From: JALYXV01 sp963791545
GTDB taxonomy: Bacteria > Actinomycetota > Acidimicrobiia > Acidimicrobiales > Palsa-688
DNA length: 64,000 bases
NCBI GenBank assembly: GCA_963791545.1
Contig: CAWBSR010000017.1
Location: 62,001-126,000, forward strand
Direction: 5' to 3'
A program made the position numbers and the translations under genes. Positions 17,783-27,800 of the stretch are shown here, in pieces. The notes under the pieces were generated by a model that saw only the letters and a program-made list of their open reading frames with translations, was not told where the DNA came from and did not search any database. The stretch's first letter is position 1. Each line of letters opens with the position of its first letter.

Positions 17783-18633
17783 GGGTCCTCCTCTCACTGG
17801 TTCTCCGTTGTCACAGTAACATCGGCGGTCGTCCCGCCTGGCCGACCGGGTTGACGGGCCCGCCATTACGATCCGACCCGCCGGGACTGGCGGCGCTGGC
17901 GCCCGAGACAGCCCCGGGCCAGTCGTGGCGGTCATCGGCCCCATCCGCCGGCGGGCCAGTGTCCCGGCGGTCGCGGCTGGGGGCACCGTTCGGCGGCCCG
18001 GTCAGGCGTCGGCGTCCCAGTCGGACGTCGGAGTCCCAGTCGGACGTCGGAGTCCAGTCGGACGTCGGAGTCCCAGTCGTGTGGGCCCTGGCGTCCCGAT
18101 CGTGACCTTCGTTGCGGACGGTTGCCTCATCGGGGCATTATCGAGCGGTACACGCGCGAGGCTCCGCCGGTTATCGCGCGGTCGATGATCGGCTCTCCTG
18201 CGGGGTGCGGGGCGCCGAGCCTGGCGGGATTATGGTGCATGCGAACACAACTGATCCGCGCTTCTTTGTCGCGTATTCGGCTGGATCGGGCCGAGCGGTG
18301 TAACGGTCTTCAACCCGGCGATGTCAGCGTCGCATGGTGACGCTCTTCGGGCGATGACAGCTCCCGGCACAGGCGCTCAGGGACTGCTTGGAGTTATTCT
18401 ATAGCACGGCCTCGCTCGCGAGTGCTCCGGGCCACCGACGGGCACTTGTCCCATGGGAGGTGACGGTGCCCCGCCCAGTCAGGCGGCATCGACGGCCCAC
18501 GTTTCGGAGAGTCCGGAGAACGCGTCCTCGACGATGCCCGCTAGCGAGACAGCGTTGGGCGGTTTGTGTCACAATTGGGTAGCTGTGTAGGTGCCCATCA
18601 CGAACACGGAAGGTGTGGCAGGGGGAAGGCCTC
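17783..18633. other. Gene-poor stretch with a short tandem repeat
   Basis: No credible gene is seen. It contains the upstream region of the minus-strand gene, a 19-bp tandem array at 18014-18079, and the leader of the sedolisin gene. Confidence 0.5.
18014..18079. repeat. 19-bp tandem repeat, about 3.5 copies
   Basis: Units of GTCCCAGTCGGACGTCGGA at 18014 and 18033, an 18-bp copy at 18052, and a partial fourth from 18070. Each contains the palindromic GACGTC core. Confidence 0.85.
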
Positions 18634-21069
18634 ATGGGGGACGAGGCGATCGCCGCCATTGAGAGGGCGGCCATTGTGAAATTGACGACACGCGCCCGTC
18701 GCTTGGTGCGGCCGGTTCTGGCGCTGCTGTCTGTCACATCGCTGTTGGCTGCATCGCTGTTGGCGGGCAGCCCGCCAGCTCGGGCCGACAGCACGACGAC
18801 ACTCAGCTCGGATGTCGTCCATAATCTGAACTTGGCGACTTTGCTGGGGCCGGTTCCGGCGGACAGGCCGGTCACGGTCGGCGTGGTGTTGCACAACCCC
18901 AATGAGGCGGGCGAGGACGCCTACCTCCAGCAGCTCTACGACCCCAGCAGCGCCAGCTACCAGCAGTTCCTCGACGCCGACCAGTTCAACCAGCAGTTCG
19001 GCGTCCCGGCTACGACGACGCAGGCCGCCGAGTCCTGGCTGGCCAGCGCCGGCCTCACCGTCGCCCAGGTCGGCGGCGCCATGAACTACCTGCAGGCGAC
19101 GGGCAGTTCCGCCCAGGTGGCGGCCGCGTTCGGCACACCGCTCAACCGTTATAGCGCCGGGGCGCGCACCTTCTACGCGAACTCTTTGGCGCCCACGGTG
19201 CCGGCCTCGCTGCCCATCTCGGCGGTGTTCGGGCTGAACGACTACGGGTACTTTCGGGTCCAGCCGCCCCACCCGCAGGGCACGACGAGCTACACCACCG
19301 CCTCGCCGCCGACGACGGGCAGCATCCCGCAGACGGGTTCGCTCAGCCCGAAGGCACTGTGGTCGATCTACGACCAGCCCTCGAGCAACCTGGCCAACGG
19401 CCAGACCATGGCGATCCTGGGTTGGGGCGTGACCGATCCGGTGGTCGGCGACCTGCGCAGCTTCGAGCAGGAAAACGACCTTCCGCAGGTGCCCCTCATG
19501 ATCAACCACTACGGAGCCACCACCACGCCGGACACCAACGACGGCTCTACTTTTGAGTGGGAGCTGGACACCCAGGCCTCCACCGCCATGGCACCGAACG
19601 TGCTCGGCGAGACTCTCTACTTCGCCCACCACAACACCGACGCCGACCTGATCGCGGCCCTGGCCGCCTGGGTCAACGACAAGGGCGGACCGCGACAGGC
19701 GAGTGCCTCCTTCGGCGAGTGCGAGAACATCCCCGCCGCCGAGCCGGTGGTGGGCGTCGACGGCATGGAAGGCCCGGGCGATGTCCTGCTCAAGCAGGCG
19801 GTGATAGAGGGCCGGACACTCTTCGCCTCGAGCGGCGACAACGGCTCCTCCTGCACCATCTTCCCGGCCAACACCAACGGCCTAGCGAGCCAGGGCTACC
19901 CAGCCCTCAACTACCCGTCCTCCAGCCGCTGGGCGGTGGCCGTCGGCGGCACGATCCTCAACAGCGATGGCGGCAATCCGCCCAAACGCTTCTCGGAGAC
20001 GGCCTGGGAGTACGGCGGCGGCGGCAACAGCACCAACGAGCCGGCCGGCGCCTACCAGCAGGGCGTGGCACCGACCTCGTGCACCACCGACCAGAGCGGC
20101 AACCCCTACCCGCCCGGAACGGCGCCCTCGTGCCGGGCGACGCCGGACGTGTCCGCCATCTCGGGCGACGTATTCACCGGCAACGGCATGCTTATCACCG
20201 GCGACGGCGGCGCCGACCAGCAGGGGGACGGCACCAGCCTGTCCTCCCCACTGTGGCTCGGCATGTGGACCCGGATCCAGGCGGCCGCCAAGAAAAAGGG
20301 GCTGGGCTACGCCAACTTCGCGCTGTACCGCGCCGGCAAGAGCGGCTCGTACCACAACGACTTCTTCGATGTGACCGTCGGCGACAACCAGTTCTACCCG
20401 GCGCTGCCCGGCTGGGACAACACCACCGGCTGGGGCACCCCCGACGTCGCCCATCTCATGGTCGACCTCACCGGGCGGCTGACGCCGACCAACAACGTCC
20501 CGCCGCCGGTGGCGGCCTCGCCGGTGCCGCAGGTCTCCTCGGGGACGCTGTTCAGCGACCCCTCGGTCGACGACCAGTACACCGTCCAGGGCCAGACGCT
20601 GGGCGCGCAGGGGACCGATCCGCAGCTGGACATCCTCAGCGGTGCCATGGCGCTGACACCGGACGGAAAGACGCTGCGCACGATCATCACCGTCCGCAAC
20701 CTCACGACCACCATCCCCACCGGCGGCGTCGAGAACGATTACAACTTCGTGTGGACCTTCAACGGCGTGCAGTATTTCACGCAGCTGGCCATCGAGCCGG
20801 GCGGGCTAGTGCAGGCCTACGACGGCCAGGTTCTGCACGTCTCGCTGGAGACCAGGTACCAGCAGCTCCACGTGGACACGGCATCGATCGTCCTGGGTGC
20901 CAACGGCACCATCGAGGTCGACGTACCACTGGCCAACGTCGCCAGCCCCGCTGCCGGGCAGCTGCTGCAGCGCCCAAGCGCCCAGAGCTACGTCCGTGAG
21001 GGCGCTCTCGCGGGACCACTGGAGCCCGTCGACTCGGACAGTCCCTACGCAGACTTCCTGGTCCCCTGA
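18634..21069 (+). CDS. Secreted sedolisin-type (S53) serine-carboxyl peptidase
   Basis: An acid-type protease with signal peptide, pro-kumamolisin prodomain and S53 catalytic domain. ATG 18634 follows GGGGGAAGG; GTG 18676 (VKLTTRARR) would give a more standard signal peptide ending at 'PPARA'. Numbered from 18634, the catalytic Glu308 and Asp312 form the E-x3-D pair in 'FEWELDTQ', Ser535 lies in 'DGTSLSSP', and the oxyanion Asp is in 'ATPDVSA'. A ~200-residue beta-rich C-terminal extension follows the peptidase domain. The prodomain runs ~40-190. It should be exported and self-activating at low pH. It has no obvious operon partner. Confidence 0.93.
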   Translation: MGDEAIAAIERAAIVKLTTRARRLVRPVLALLSVTSLLAASLLAGSPPARADSTTTLSSDVVHNLNLATLLGPVPADRPVTVGVVLHNPNEAGEDAYLQQLYDPSSASYQQFLDADQFNQQFGVPATTTQAAESWLASAGLTVAQVGGAMNYLQATGSSAQVAAAFGTPLNRYSAGARTFYANSLAPTVPASLPISAVFGLNDYGYFRVQPPHPQGTTSYTTASPPTTGSIPQTGSLSPKALWSIYDQPSSNLANGQTMAILGWGVTDPVVGDLRSFEQENDLPQVPLMINHYGATTTPDTNDGSTFEWELDTQASTAMAPNVLGETLYFAHHNTDADLIAALAAWVNDKGGPRQASASFGECENIPAAEPVVGVDGMEGPGDVLLKQAVIEGRTLFASSGDNGSSCTIFPANTNGLASQGYPALNYPSSSRWAVAVGGTILNSDGGNPPKRFSETAWEYGGGGNSTNEPAGAYQQGVAPTSCTTDQSGNPYPPGTAPSCRATPDVSAISGDVFTGNGMLITGDGGADQQGDGTSLSSPLWLGMWTRIQAAAKKKGLGYANFALYRAGKSGSYHNDFFDVTVGDNQFYPALPGWDNTTGWGTPDVAHLMVDLTGRLTPTNNVPPPVAASPVPQVSSGTLFSDPSVDDQYTVQGQTLGAQGTDPQLDILSGAMALTPDGKTLRTIITVRNLTTTIPTGGVENDYNFVWTFNGVQYFTQLAIEPGGLVQAYDGQVLHVSLETRYQQLHVDTASIVLGANGTIEVDVPLANVASPAAGQLLQRPSAQSYVREGALAGPLEPVDSDSPYADFLVP

Positions 21070-21580
21070 TCCTCGAGAGCTGCGTCACGGCACACCCGCT
21101 CGACAGGGGCTCTGGGATGCTTGATATGTGCACCATGCAGTGGTGGCGCCAGCGCAGGTGGCGCGCGCCCGATTAGGCGATCTGCGCCCCGCAGGCAGCA
21201 GTGCGATGAGGATCGTCGGTGTCATGAGCGGTCCAGCCCGCCCGAGTTCGGCACCTCCCGAGCGCTCCGTAACGCTCCAGAACTTCCCACGGTCAACAAC
21301 CTCGTCAGCGGTCAGAGTGTGGCCAGGACCCGGCGTTACGGGGCGGTTGCTCGGAACCCGGCCGGCCGCGGATAGGGGATGCCAAACACGCGTTTCAGCT
21401 TGGGCGCCTTGGCTGTGGCGACAGGAGCCCGCTCGTCGTCCCTACATAGCTGTCGTCGGTCTCTCGCGCCTCTCCCCGTTGTCATCCCGTGGGAGTTGCA
21501 CCTTGGAAGAAGACCTGGGGCCGTTCATCCGAGCTGGGGCACGGCCGCACGGACGACGTCCGCCAGCTGCTCCTCTGCTC
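21070..21580. other. Intergenic stretch with a near-copy of the border motif
   Basis: No credible gene. It includes TTACGGGGCG at 21336-21345, one mismatch from the TTATGGGGCG motif found at module borders elsewhere in the island. Confidence 0.4.
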
Positions 21581-22425
21581 TCAGCAGGCGACGTTCGCCA
21601 TCGAAGGACCCGACGGGGTACTGGACGACTGAGACGGGCCCACCGGTGAAGGAGTAGCCCCCCGAGCACCAGCCCGCTGCCTGGGACGAACTGCTGGCGC
21701 CTGCGACCCAGTTCGGTACCGCCAGGGTGAGCCCGCCGGTGATCTGGGCCCACTGGACCTTGGTGGAGTACACGCCGACGGTCAACGACTTGGCTTGGAA
21801 GTAGTCGACCATGCCGTTGATGTCAGCGTTGTTCGCCGCGATGTTCGTCGACCAGCTGTTGGCCGTCTCGATGTCGAGCCACCAGGCCGTACTCGGCGTG
21901 CCGGCCGTCTGCAGGGCGGCGTAGGCGAAGGCGTGGTCGGCCGCGTTCCATCCGTAGTTGTAGGCGCAGCCCAGGTCATCGGAGCTTCCCACCGCAGCTC
22001 TTCGGCCCCGGGGTGGTCCAGTGGGTGCTCTGGGAGCCGGGATCAGCGGTGTTCATGTAGAAGCCCGGGGCCGCGTTGGCCACCGAGGGCCAGTCGTAGG
22101 CGGCGTTGCGCCCCTCGGCCGGCATGTGCGCAGCCCGTTCAGCAGCCCCGCCAGGCTGCGGTGGTCCCTCATGCCGGGCACCACCGATTCGTAAGAGCGT
22201 CACCCCCGGCGTAGGCGAGCGCCCGCGACGCCACCGGGGGCGAAGTCGGGGGTGGCCCGCACCAGGGCCATCGCTCGCTGGAACCAGGCCAGGGCCACCG
22301 AGGCGTCCTCGGCCGCAACTCCGCCGTGGGGGAGGGCGGTGGGGCCGTCCCAGTCGAGGTTCGGCGCCACCGCGGGCCAGGCCAGCGCCCCGGGCGCCGA
22401 GGGCGAGGAACCGCCTGCGGTCCAT
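21581..22425 (-). pseudogene. Decayed chimera: haloperoxidase N-terminus joined to a glycoside-hydrolase-like C-terminus
   Basis: Reading leftward from ATG 22425 and switching frame several times, the first part matches the N-terminal helices of vanadium-dependent haloperoxidase/PAP2-type proteins ('ASVALAWFQRAMALVRATPDFAP', 'RALAYAG', 'YESVVPGM', 'RSLAGLLNGL', 'DWPSVANAA'). At about 22068 it turns into a secreted DUF1906/GH25-like domain ('GFYMNTADPGS', 'AYNYGWNAA', 'WWLDIETANSW', 'VGVYSTKVQW'). The end 'QYPVGSFDG' is followed by a frameshift; one base fewer would give 'DVAC' and a stop at 21581. At least five frame changes are needed, so this is a pseudogene or a badly assembled stretch. 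Confidence 0.7.
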
Positions 22426-22436
22426 CACCCGAGCGG

Positions 22437-22916
22437 CTACTTGCTCAGGTGGAACTTGAGCGTGGTCGAGGAGCCGTCGGGGGCGCCGATCATGGTGACG
22501 GTGCCGATGGCCCCTGCGTAGGCGCCGGTGCCACCGACCAACGGCACGGTGGCCCCGGTGGCCACGTCGGCCATGTGGGCGGTGCCGTTGAACACCAGGT
22601 TGCCCTCGGGCAGCTCCACGCTGCACTCGACCATGATGGCCACGTCGTCGCCGGCGACCCGGGTCACGGTGTAGACGGTCTCGGCCAGGCCCACCTTCTC
22701 CGCCCTCCGGTAGACTGGGGCGTCTTCGGTTCCGTGGGCGTTCTGCTTGGGCGTGGCGGTGAAGAAGTCGGACGGGCTAACGCTCGCCTCGGCGTCGCGG
22801 ACCACCACCGCGAGGTCCTTCTTGCCCGGGCCCGACGCCGAGGCCGCGCCGGTGAGCAGAGCGGCGACGGCGACGACGCCGGCCGCGCCGACGATTGTCA
22901 TCAGAGCTCGCTTCAT
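22437..22916 (-). CDS. Secreted allene-oxide-cyclase-like/dirigent-type barrel protein
   Basis: A 159-aa protein with a signal peptide (MKRALMTIVGAAG...ASA). ATG 22916 has GAAGGGAGA just upstream. The mature part ends with the repeating beta pattern of AOC-barrel proteins: 'GNLVFNGTAHMADVATG' and 'LVGGTGAYAGAIGTVTM'. In bacteria these small barrels are exported and mostly uncharacterised. The haloperoxidase remnant starts 11 bp downstream on the same strand, so an operon once existed. Family call is by pattern. Confidence 0.65.
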   Translation of the reverse strand: MKRALMTIVGAAGVVAVAALLTGAASASGPGKKDLAVVVRDAEASVSPSDFFTATPKQNAHGTEDAPVYRRAEKVGLAETVYTVTRVAGDDVAIMVECSVELPEGNLVFNGTAHMADVATGATVPLVGGTGAYAGAIGTVTMIGAPDGSSTTLKFHLSK

Positions 22917-23089
22917 GGTTCTCCCTTCTCGGTTCACGGTTCTCCTTACTTGGTGCGGTTGTGCATACAAGCGGGCCCGGGACTGCGGGACGGGCGCTCG
23001 ACTCCCACCACTGAGCGATGGTCGCATCCCGGAGGCGCGAGGACCGGCCTCACGATGTGAGCCAGGCCTCTCGCGGTTCGCCCTTCTCG

Positions 23090-23445
23090 TTACCCCTTAT
23101 GTGATCGGTCCGTCCGAATGTCCGAGTGGTGGGCGCCGTCGTTGCTGACGCCGTCGTTGCTGGCGGCGCCCGCTTCCGCATCGGCCTTCAGCCGCTGCAG
23201 CGTGATCGCCATGCCCTGGGCCAGGTCGGATTCCCTGTCGCTGACTCCGGTCGTCAGACGGGTCACGAGCCGGCTGAAGAAGCCGAGCGTCTTCACCAAC
23301 TCGAGGACTCCGTGACCTTGGTCGATCCCTCCCCGGCCGGCTCGAGCCGGTAGTCCCATCGGGTGGCCGGCCGGGCGGGATGGCCGACAGTGAAGGCGAA
23401 GTAGCTGCCCGCTCGGCGGCGGTGACCTGACAGGTCGTTGACCAC
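23090..23445 (-). pseudogene. SRPBCC (polyketide-cyclase-like) protein, truncated and frameshifted
   Basis: A GTG at 23445 after GAGGAAGG opens a frame encoding 'AGSYFAFTVGHPARPATRWDYRLEPAGEGSTKVTES', the second half of an SRPBCC lipid-binding fold. At about 23310 one T appears missing; the adjacent frame continues 'LVKTLGFFSRLVTRLTTGVSDRESDLAQGMAITLQRLK', the usual C-terminal helix. The first half of the domain is absent, so the product would not fold as a complete barrel. Confidence 0.65.
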
Positions 23446-23457
23446 TTCGCCCTTCCT

Positions 23458-23577
23458 CTACGGTTGTTGCAGGACCGCAGGCAGCTTCCAGAGCGGCCGC
23501 CTGGACCTACTGTCGAGCCATGCCCCGGCTGCCAGCAGCACGCTGACGACGATGCACCACGCACTGATCTCGAACAT
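23458..23577 (-). CDS. Possible 39-aa membrane peptide
   Basis: ATG 23577 follows GAGGAGCAGAGAG. The product has one hydrophobic stretch ('ISAWCIVVSVLLAAGAWL') and a basic tail ('SRSRRPLWK'). It ends 13 bp before the SRPBCC remnant and may be a small membrane protein or the leader of that broken operon. Only start context and hydrophobicity support it. Confidence 0.35.
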   Translation of the reverse strand: MFEISAWCIVVSVLLAAGAWLDSRSRRPLWKLPAVLQQP

Positions 23578-23664
23578 CTCTCTGCTCCTCTTGTCTCTTG
23601 CTGGTTGTCGCGCTCGCCACTCGACGAGCCCGGGTGCTAGAAGTCGAAGCCCTGGCCATCTCCG

Positions 23665-24780
23665 CTACGGGTGGAGGCGGTAGAAGCGGAACATGTCGTG
23701 CTCGATGGGCAGGACCTCGACGGAGGCGAAGCCTGCTTCGGCCGCATAGCCCTCGAGGGTCGCCGTGCGCAGCACGGTGCCCGTGGCCGACGATCCCTCC
23801 TCGCTGCGCCCGACGGGAAGGCAGTGCAGGACGCTCGCCGAGTAGAAGAGCCGTTGCATCGGGTCGGGGTCGTTGGCGCTGAGCGCGTCGGCGGCTCGTT
23901 CGTCGACGACGAACACGGTGCCATCGGGTCCGGCCAGACGGCGCATGGCCGCCAGCGCCTGGACGGGGTGGGCCATGTCGTGCAGGGCCTCGAAGCAGCA
24001 GACCAGGTCGTAGTCGCCCTCGACGGCAGGGGCGTCGCCGGCGGTGAAGCGGACACGGTCGGTCACGCCTGCGCTTTGGGCATTGGCCCGGGCGTCGGCG
24101 ATCGACTCCTCATCGCTGTCGAAGCCGTCGACGGTGACGCCCTCGAAGCCGCGTGCCAATGCGATGGAGGACCAGCCGCAGCCACAGCCGATGTCGGCCA
24201 CCCGGGCTGGGCCCTCGACCAGGCGGTCGAAGACGTCGGGCATGGCCGGCAACCACTCGGTCGTGAGCAGGTTGGCGAACTGGGGCCGGTTGCCGGCCTC
24301 TTGGGCCCGGCGGATCCACTCGCCGTAACGGGCGAAGCTGATCCCCGTGCCCTGGCGGTACGCCTCGACGAGCGCCGGGAGGATGCCCGGTCCGGCCACC
24401 GCGAACGTGGCGAGCGGGGCGACGCAGGCCAGGCTGTCGGGGTCGAGCAGGCAGGCCTGGTGAGCGGCGGGCAGGGAGAAGACCCGCAGGTCGGGATCGC
24501 CGTCGGGCGGGGCGGCGTCGATGGCGACGATCCCCGATGTCGCTTGCTGCTCGAGCCACTCCCGCGCGTACCGGCGGTCGATGCCCGCACGGGCGGCCAG
24601 CTCCCGTGCGTCGGCCGGTCCGCTGGCCAGCGCGTCGTAGAGACCGAGCCGCATACCCAGCTCCACCGTGGCCAGCTCGAAGCTGGCGATGGCTCCGAGG
24701 AAGATGCGTTCGGCGAAGGCGCCGATGGCGCCATCGAGGTCGGCTTCGTCGACAGTGAGGGTCTCGTCGATCATGGTCAT
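23665..24780 (-). CDS. Class I SAM-dependent methyltransferase with N-terminal winged helix (module copy 1)
   Basis: A 371-aa protein starting at ATG 24780 (GGAGG 5 bp upstream); the frame is open far beyond this into the antisense of the ATPase gene. Residues ~30-90 form a winged-helix dimerisation domain ('ELAARAGIDRRYAREWLEQQATSGIV') as in small-molecule O-methyltransferases. The Rossmann SAM site begins at ~194 with VADIGCGCG, with the acidic loop 'DGFDSDEES' and post-I 'DYDLVCCFEALHDM'. It is divergent from the STAND ATPase at 24859 across a 78-bp promoter. The copy at 39714-40829 has the same length and layout. Substrate unknown. Confidence 0.88.
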   Translation of the reverse strand: MTMIDETLTVDEADLDGAIGAFAERIFLGAIASFELATVELGMRLGLYDALASGPADARELAARAGIDRRYAREWLEQQATSGIVAIDAAPPDGDPDLRVFSLPAAHQACLLDPDSLACVAPLATFAVAGPGILPALVEAYRQGTGISFARYGEWIRRAQEAGNRPQFANLLTTEWLPAMPDVFDRLVEGPARVADIGCGCGWSSIALARGFEGVTVDGFDSDEESIADARANAQSAGVTDRVRFTAGDAPAVEGDYDLVCCFEALHDMAHPVQALAAMRRLAGPDGTVFVVDERAADALSANDPDPMQRLFYSASVLHCLPVGRSEEGSSATGTVLRTATLEGYAAEAGFASVEVLPIEHDMFRFYRLHP

Positions 24781-24813
24781 GCGTGCCTCCATTGTTGGTT
24801 GTGACCACGAGCC

Positions 24814-24830
24814 GCCAGATCCGTCCTGGC
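24814..24830. promoter_or_regulatory. Inverted repeat GCCAG-N7-CTGGC, copy 1
   Basis: A 17-bp inverted repeat (spacer ATCCGTC) in the 78-bp divergent region between the methyltransferase and the STAND ATPase. The same repeat with the same spacing occurs in the second module at 40862-40878. Probable operator, or overlapping divergent promoter control. Confidence 0.65.
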
Positions 24831-24858
24831 ACCGACAGATGCCGAGTACGGTCACGGC

Positions 24859-27800
24859 GTGGGCGTGGAGGCGCATCCCGGTCGGGCGCTGGTCGACGTA
24901 GCGCTGGCCGAGGCCCTGGGCGCGGCGGGCGGGGGCAGCGGGCGGCTGGTCCTCCTGCTGGGCGAGGCCGGCATCGGCAAGACGACCACGGCCCGCGACG
25001 TAGCCACCTCGGCGCGCCGCCGAGGGGTGGCGGTGCGGTGGTCTGCTTGCTGGTCGGGGGGCGCCACCGTCGCCCACGCCCCGTGGCTCACCCTGCTGTC
25101 GGGGCTCGGGCCCCCGGGACGGGACGCCATGGACCGCCTGATCCGCTCGGAGCCCGGCGACGTCGCCGCGGCCACCGCGGCCGCGGCGGCGCGGACATCC
25201 GCATACGGCGCGGTGGTGGACGCCCTCGAGCAGGCCACGACGGAACGGGCGGCGCTGCTCGTGCTCGACGATCTCCACTGGGCGGACCCGGGGACGCTGC
25301 AACTGCTCGACTTCGTCGCCTCCCACCTGCCCGGCCTGGCCGTGCTGGTCGTCGGGACCTACCGGGACACCGACGTGGTTCCCGGGTCGCCGCTGACCCT
25401 TCTGGGCGGGAGCGCTGACCGCCTGGCGCTGCACGGGCTCGACCACGCCGGGGTGGCCGTTGTGCTGGGGGAGCACCTCGGTGCCGAAAAGGGCGAGGAG
25501 CTGGCGACCGAGGTCATAGCCATGACGGGAGGCAACCCCTTCCTGGTCGTGCAGATCGGCCGCCTCCTCGCGGAGGATGTGGGCGCGCTCGGACGAGGCG
25601 CGCTGCCGGCGGGGGCACGCGATCTTCTCCAACAACGTCTCGGCACCCTCGGACGCGACGACCGCTCGCTGGTGGTGGCCGCCGGCGTGCTCGACAGCCC
25701 GTTTCGGACTACCGACCTCGCTCAGGTGCTCGGCCAGGAACCGGGCCAGGTCACCGCGGCCCTGAGCCGGGCGGCTGCGCTGCGCATCGTCGAGCGCGCC
25801 CCCGGGACGGGGTCGTGGGTCTTCGCCCACGACCTGTTCCGCCGCGCTGCGCTCGACGGCCGCGAGTCCTCCGAGATCGCCGAGCTGCACCGGAGGGCGG
25901 CGGCGGTGCTCGAGCAGGGCGACGCCGAGGCCGCCGTCATCGCCACCCACCTGCTCGCCGCCGGGGCGGGCGAAGCGGGCGCGTGGTCGGTTCGCGCCGG
26001 TGACCGGGCGGTGGCGGCCATGGCATGGGAGGAGGCCGCAGGCCATTACGAGCGGGCGCTGGCCTCCCTGGCGTCTGGGGAGGACGACGTCCGCGCCGAC
26101 GCCCTGGCCGGGTTGGGCCGGGCCCGCCTCCTGGCCGGTGACCTGGACGGTGCCAGGAGTGCGTTCGCAAATCTCGCCGCGCTGGCCCGGTCGCTCGGGT
26201 CCTCCGACCTGCTGGCCCGCGCCGCGCTGGGCTTCAGCGCCGACCTGTCGGGCTTCGAGGTCCGACTCTTCGACCAGCGCCAGATCGACCTCCTCGAGGA
26301 GGCGGCCGCCGCGTTGGCGACCGAGCCGGCGCCGGGCCTGCGGGCGACGGTGCTGGCCCGGCTGTCGGTCGCCCTTTCCCTGTCGGCGCCCGACGCCCGG
26401 CGCCTGGAGTTGGCCGAGGCCGCGGTCGGCCTGGCGCGGGAGGCGGGCGAGGCGATCGTCCTGGCCCGGGCGCTGGCCGCCCACTGCGACGCCATCTCGG
26501 GCCCGGCCCACGTCGGCCGGCGCGAGGACGAGGCGTCGGAGATCATCGCCATCGCCGAGGCGGAAGGAGACGGCCCCTTGGAGCTGCTCGGACGCCGTCT
26601 GCGCTACGTGGCCCGACTCGAGCGGGGCGACATCGCCGGCGTCGAGGCGGACGCCGCCGCTTACGCCCGGCGGGCCGAGTCCATCGGAAACCCGCTCTAT
26701 TCCTGGTATGTGCCCCTGTGGCAGGCGCAGCAGGCGGTCGTGGCCGGCGACGTCGAGGGGGCGGAGCGGCTCATCGCCGAGGCGGAGGTGCTCGGTAGGG
26801 CCGCAGGCAGCGTCAACGGCCCCATGCTGGCGACCGTGCTCCGCCTCGCCGCCTTCTTCCAGCGCGGTGACTACGCGGCGGCGGTCAACATCGTCGAGTC
26901 GCTCGACGTAGCTGGCCCCGATATCGCCGTGTACATCTCCGCCATCGGCGGCTACGCACTGGCGTACACGCTGGCAGGCAGAACGGTGGAGGCGACCGCG
27001 CTCCTCGACCGGGCCGCCGCCCTTGGAGTACGGGCCCAGGTCGTCGACGCCGAGTGGCTCCCCAACATGACGAACCTCGTACGTGCCGCCGCGGCCCTAA
27101 ACCATCCCGTTCTGCCCGACGCTCTGTCCCTCCTCGAGCCCTACGCGTCATTGGTTGCCTTCGAGGGCATCGGCGCCGGGCTCTACGGGTCGGTGGCACG
27201 CGTGGTCGCCCTCGGGTGCTCCGCGCTCGGCCGCCACGACGACGCCGTTCGCTATGCAGTCCAGGCCCTGGCCGTGAACCGGGGGTTCGGCGGGACGCTG
27301 GCGGCCGACGCCCAGCGGACCCTCGCCGACTGCATGACCGCACGGGGTGACAGCGCCGCTGAGGCGGAGGCCCTCCACGCGGACGCCGACGCCGCCTACG
27401 CCGCTGTCGGCGCCAGGCACCTGATTCGGTGTAGCCGTGAGGTGCCGCCGGCCCCGACGCCGCCACTGGCGGGCAACGAGCTGCGCCGGGTCGGCGACGT
27501 CTGGCATGTCGCCTACGGCGGCACGGCAACCATCGTCAAGCACAGCAAGGGTCTTGCCGACCTCGCCGTTCTCCTCGCCCGCCCCGGCCAGGAGGTCCAC
27601 GTCACCGGCCTCGAGGGCATCCCCGCCGCCATGTTGGCTGGGGCCGGCGGTGACGCCCTCGATCGCCGCGCCATCGCCGCCTACAAGGACCGTCTGGCCG
27701 AGCTCGCCGAGGAGCTTGACGACGCCGACGCCGCTCACGACATCGGCCGGGCCGAGCTGGCCCGGGCCGAGTACGACGTGCTCGTCGACCAGCTCACCGG

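Noticed and set aside
18014..18079. CRISPR array
   Set aside because: The units are contiguous 19-bp tandem repeats without spacers; no cas genes are present anywhere in the window.
23665..26511. A 948-aa minus-strand ORF covering the methyltransferase
   Set aside because: The part beyond 24780 is antisense to the STAND ATPase; the methyltransferase has its own ribosome site and ATG at 24780.
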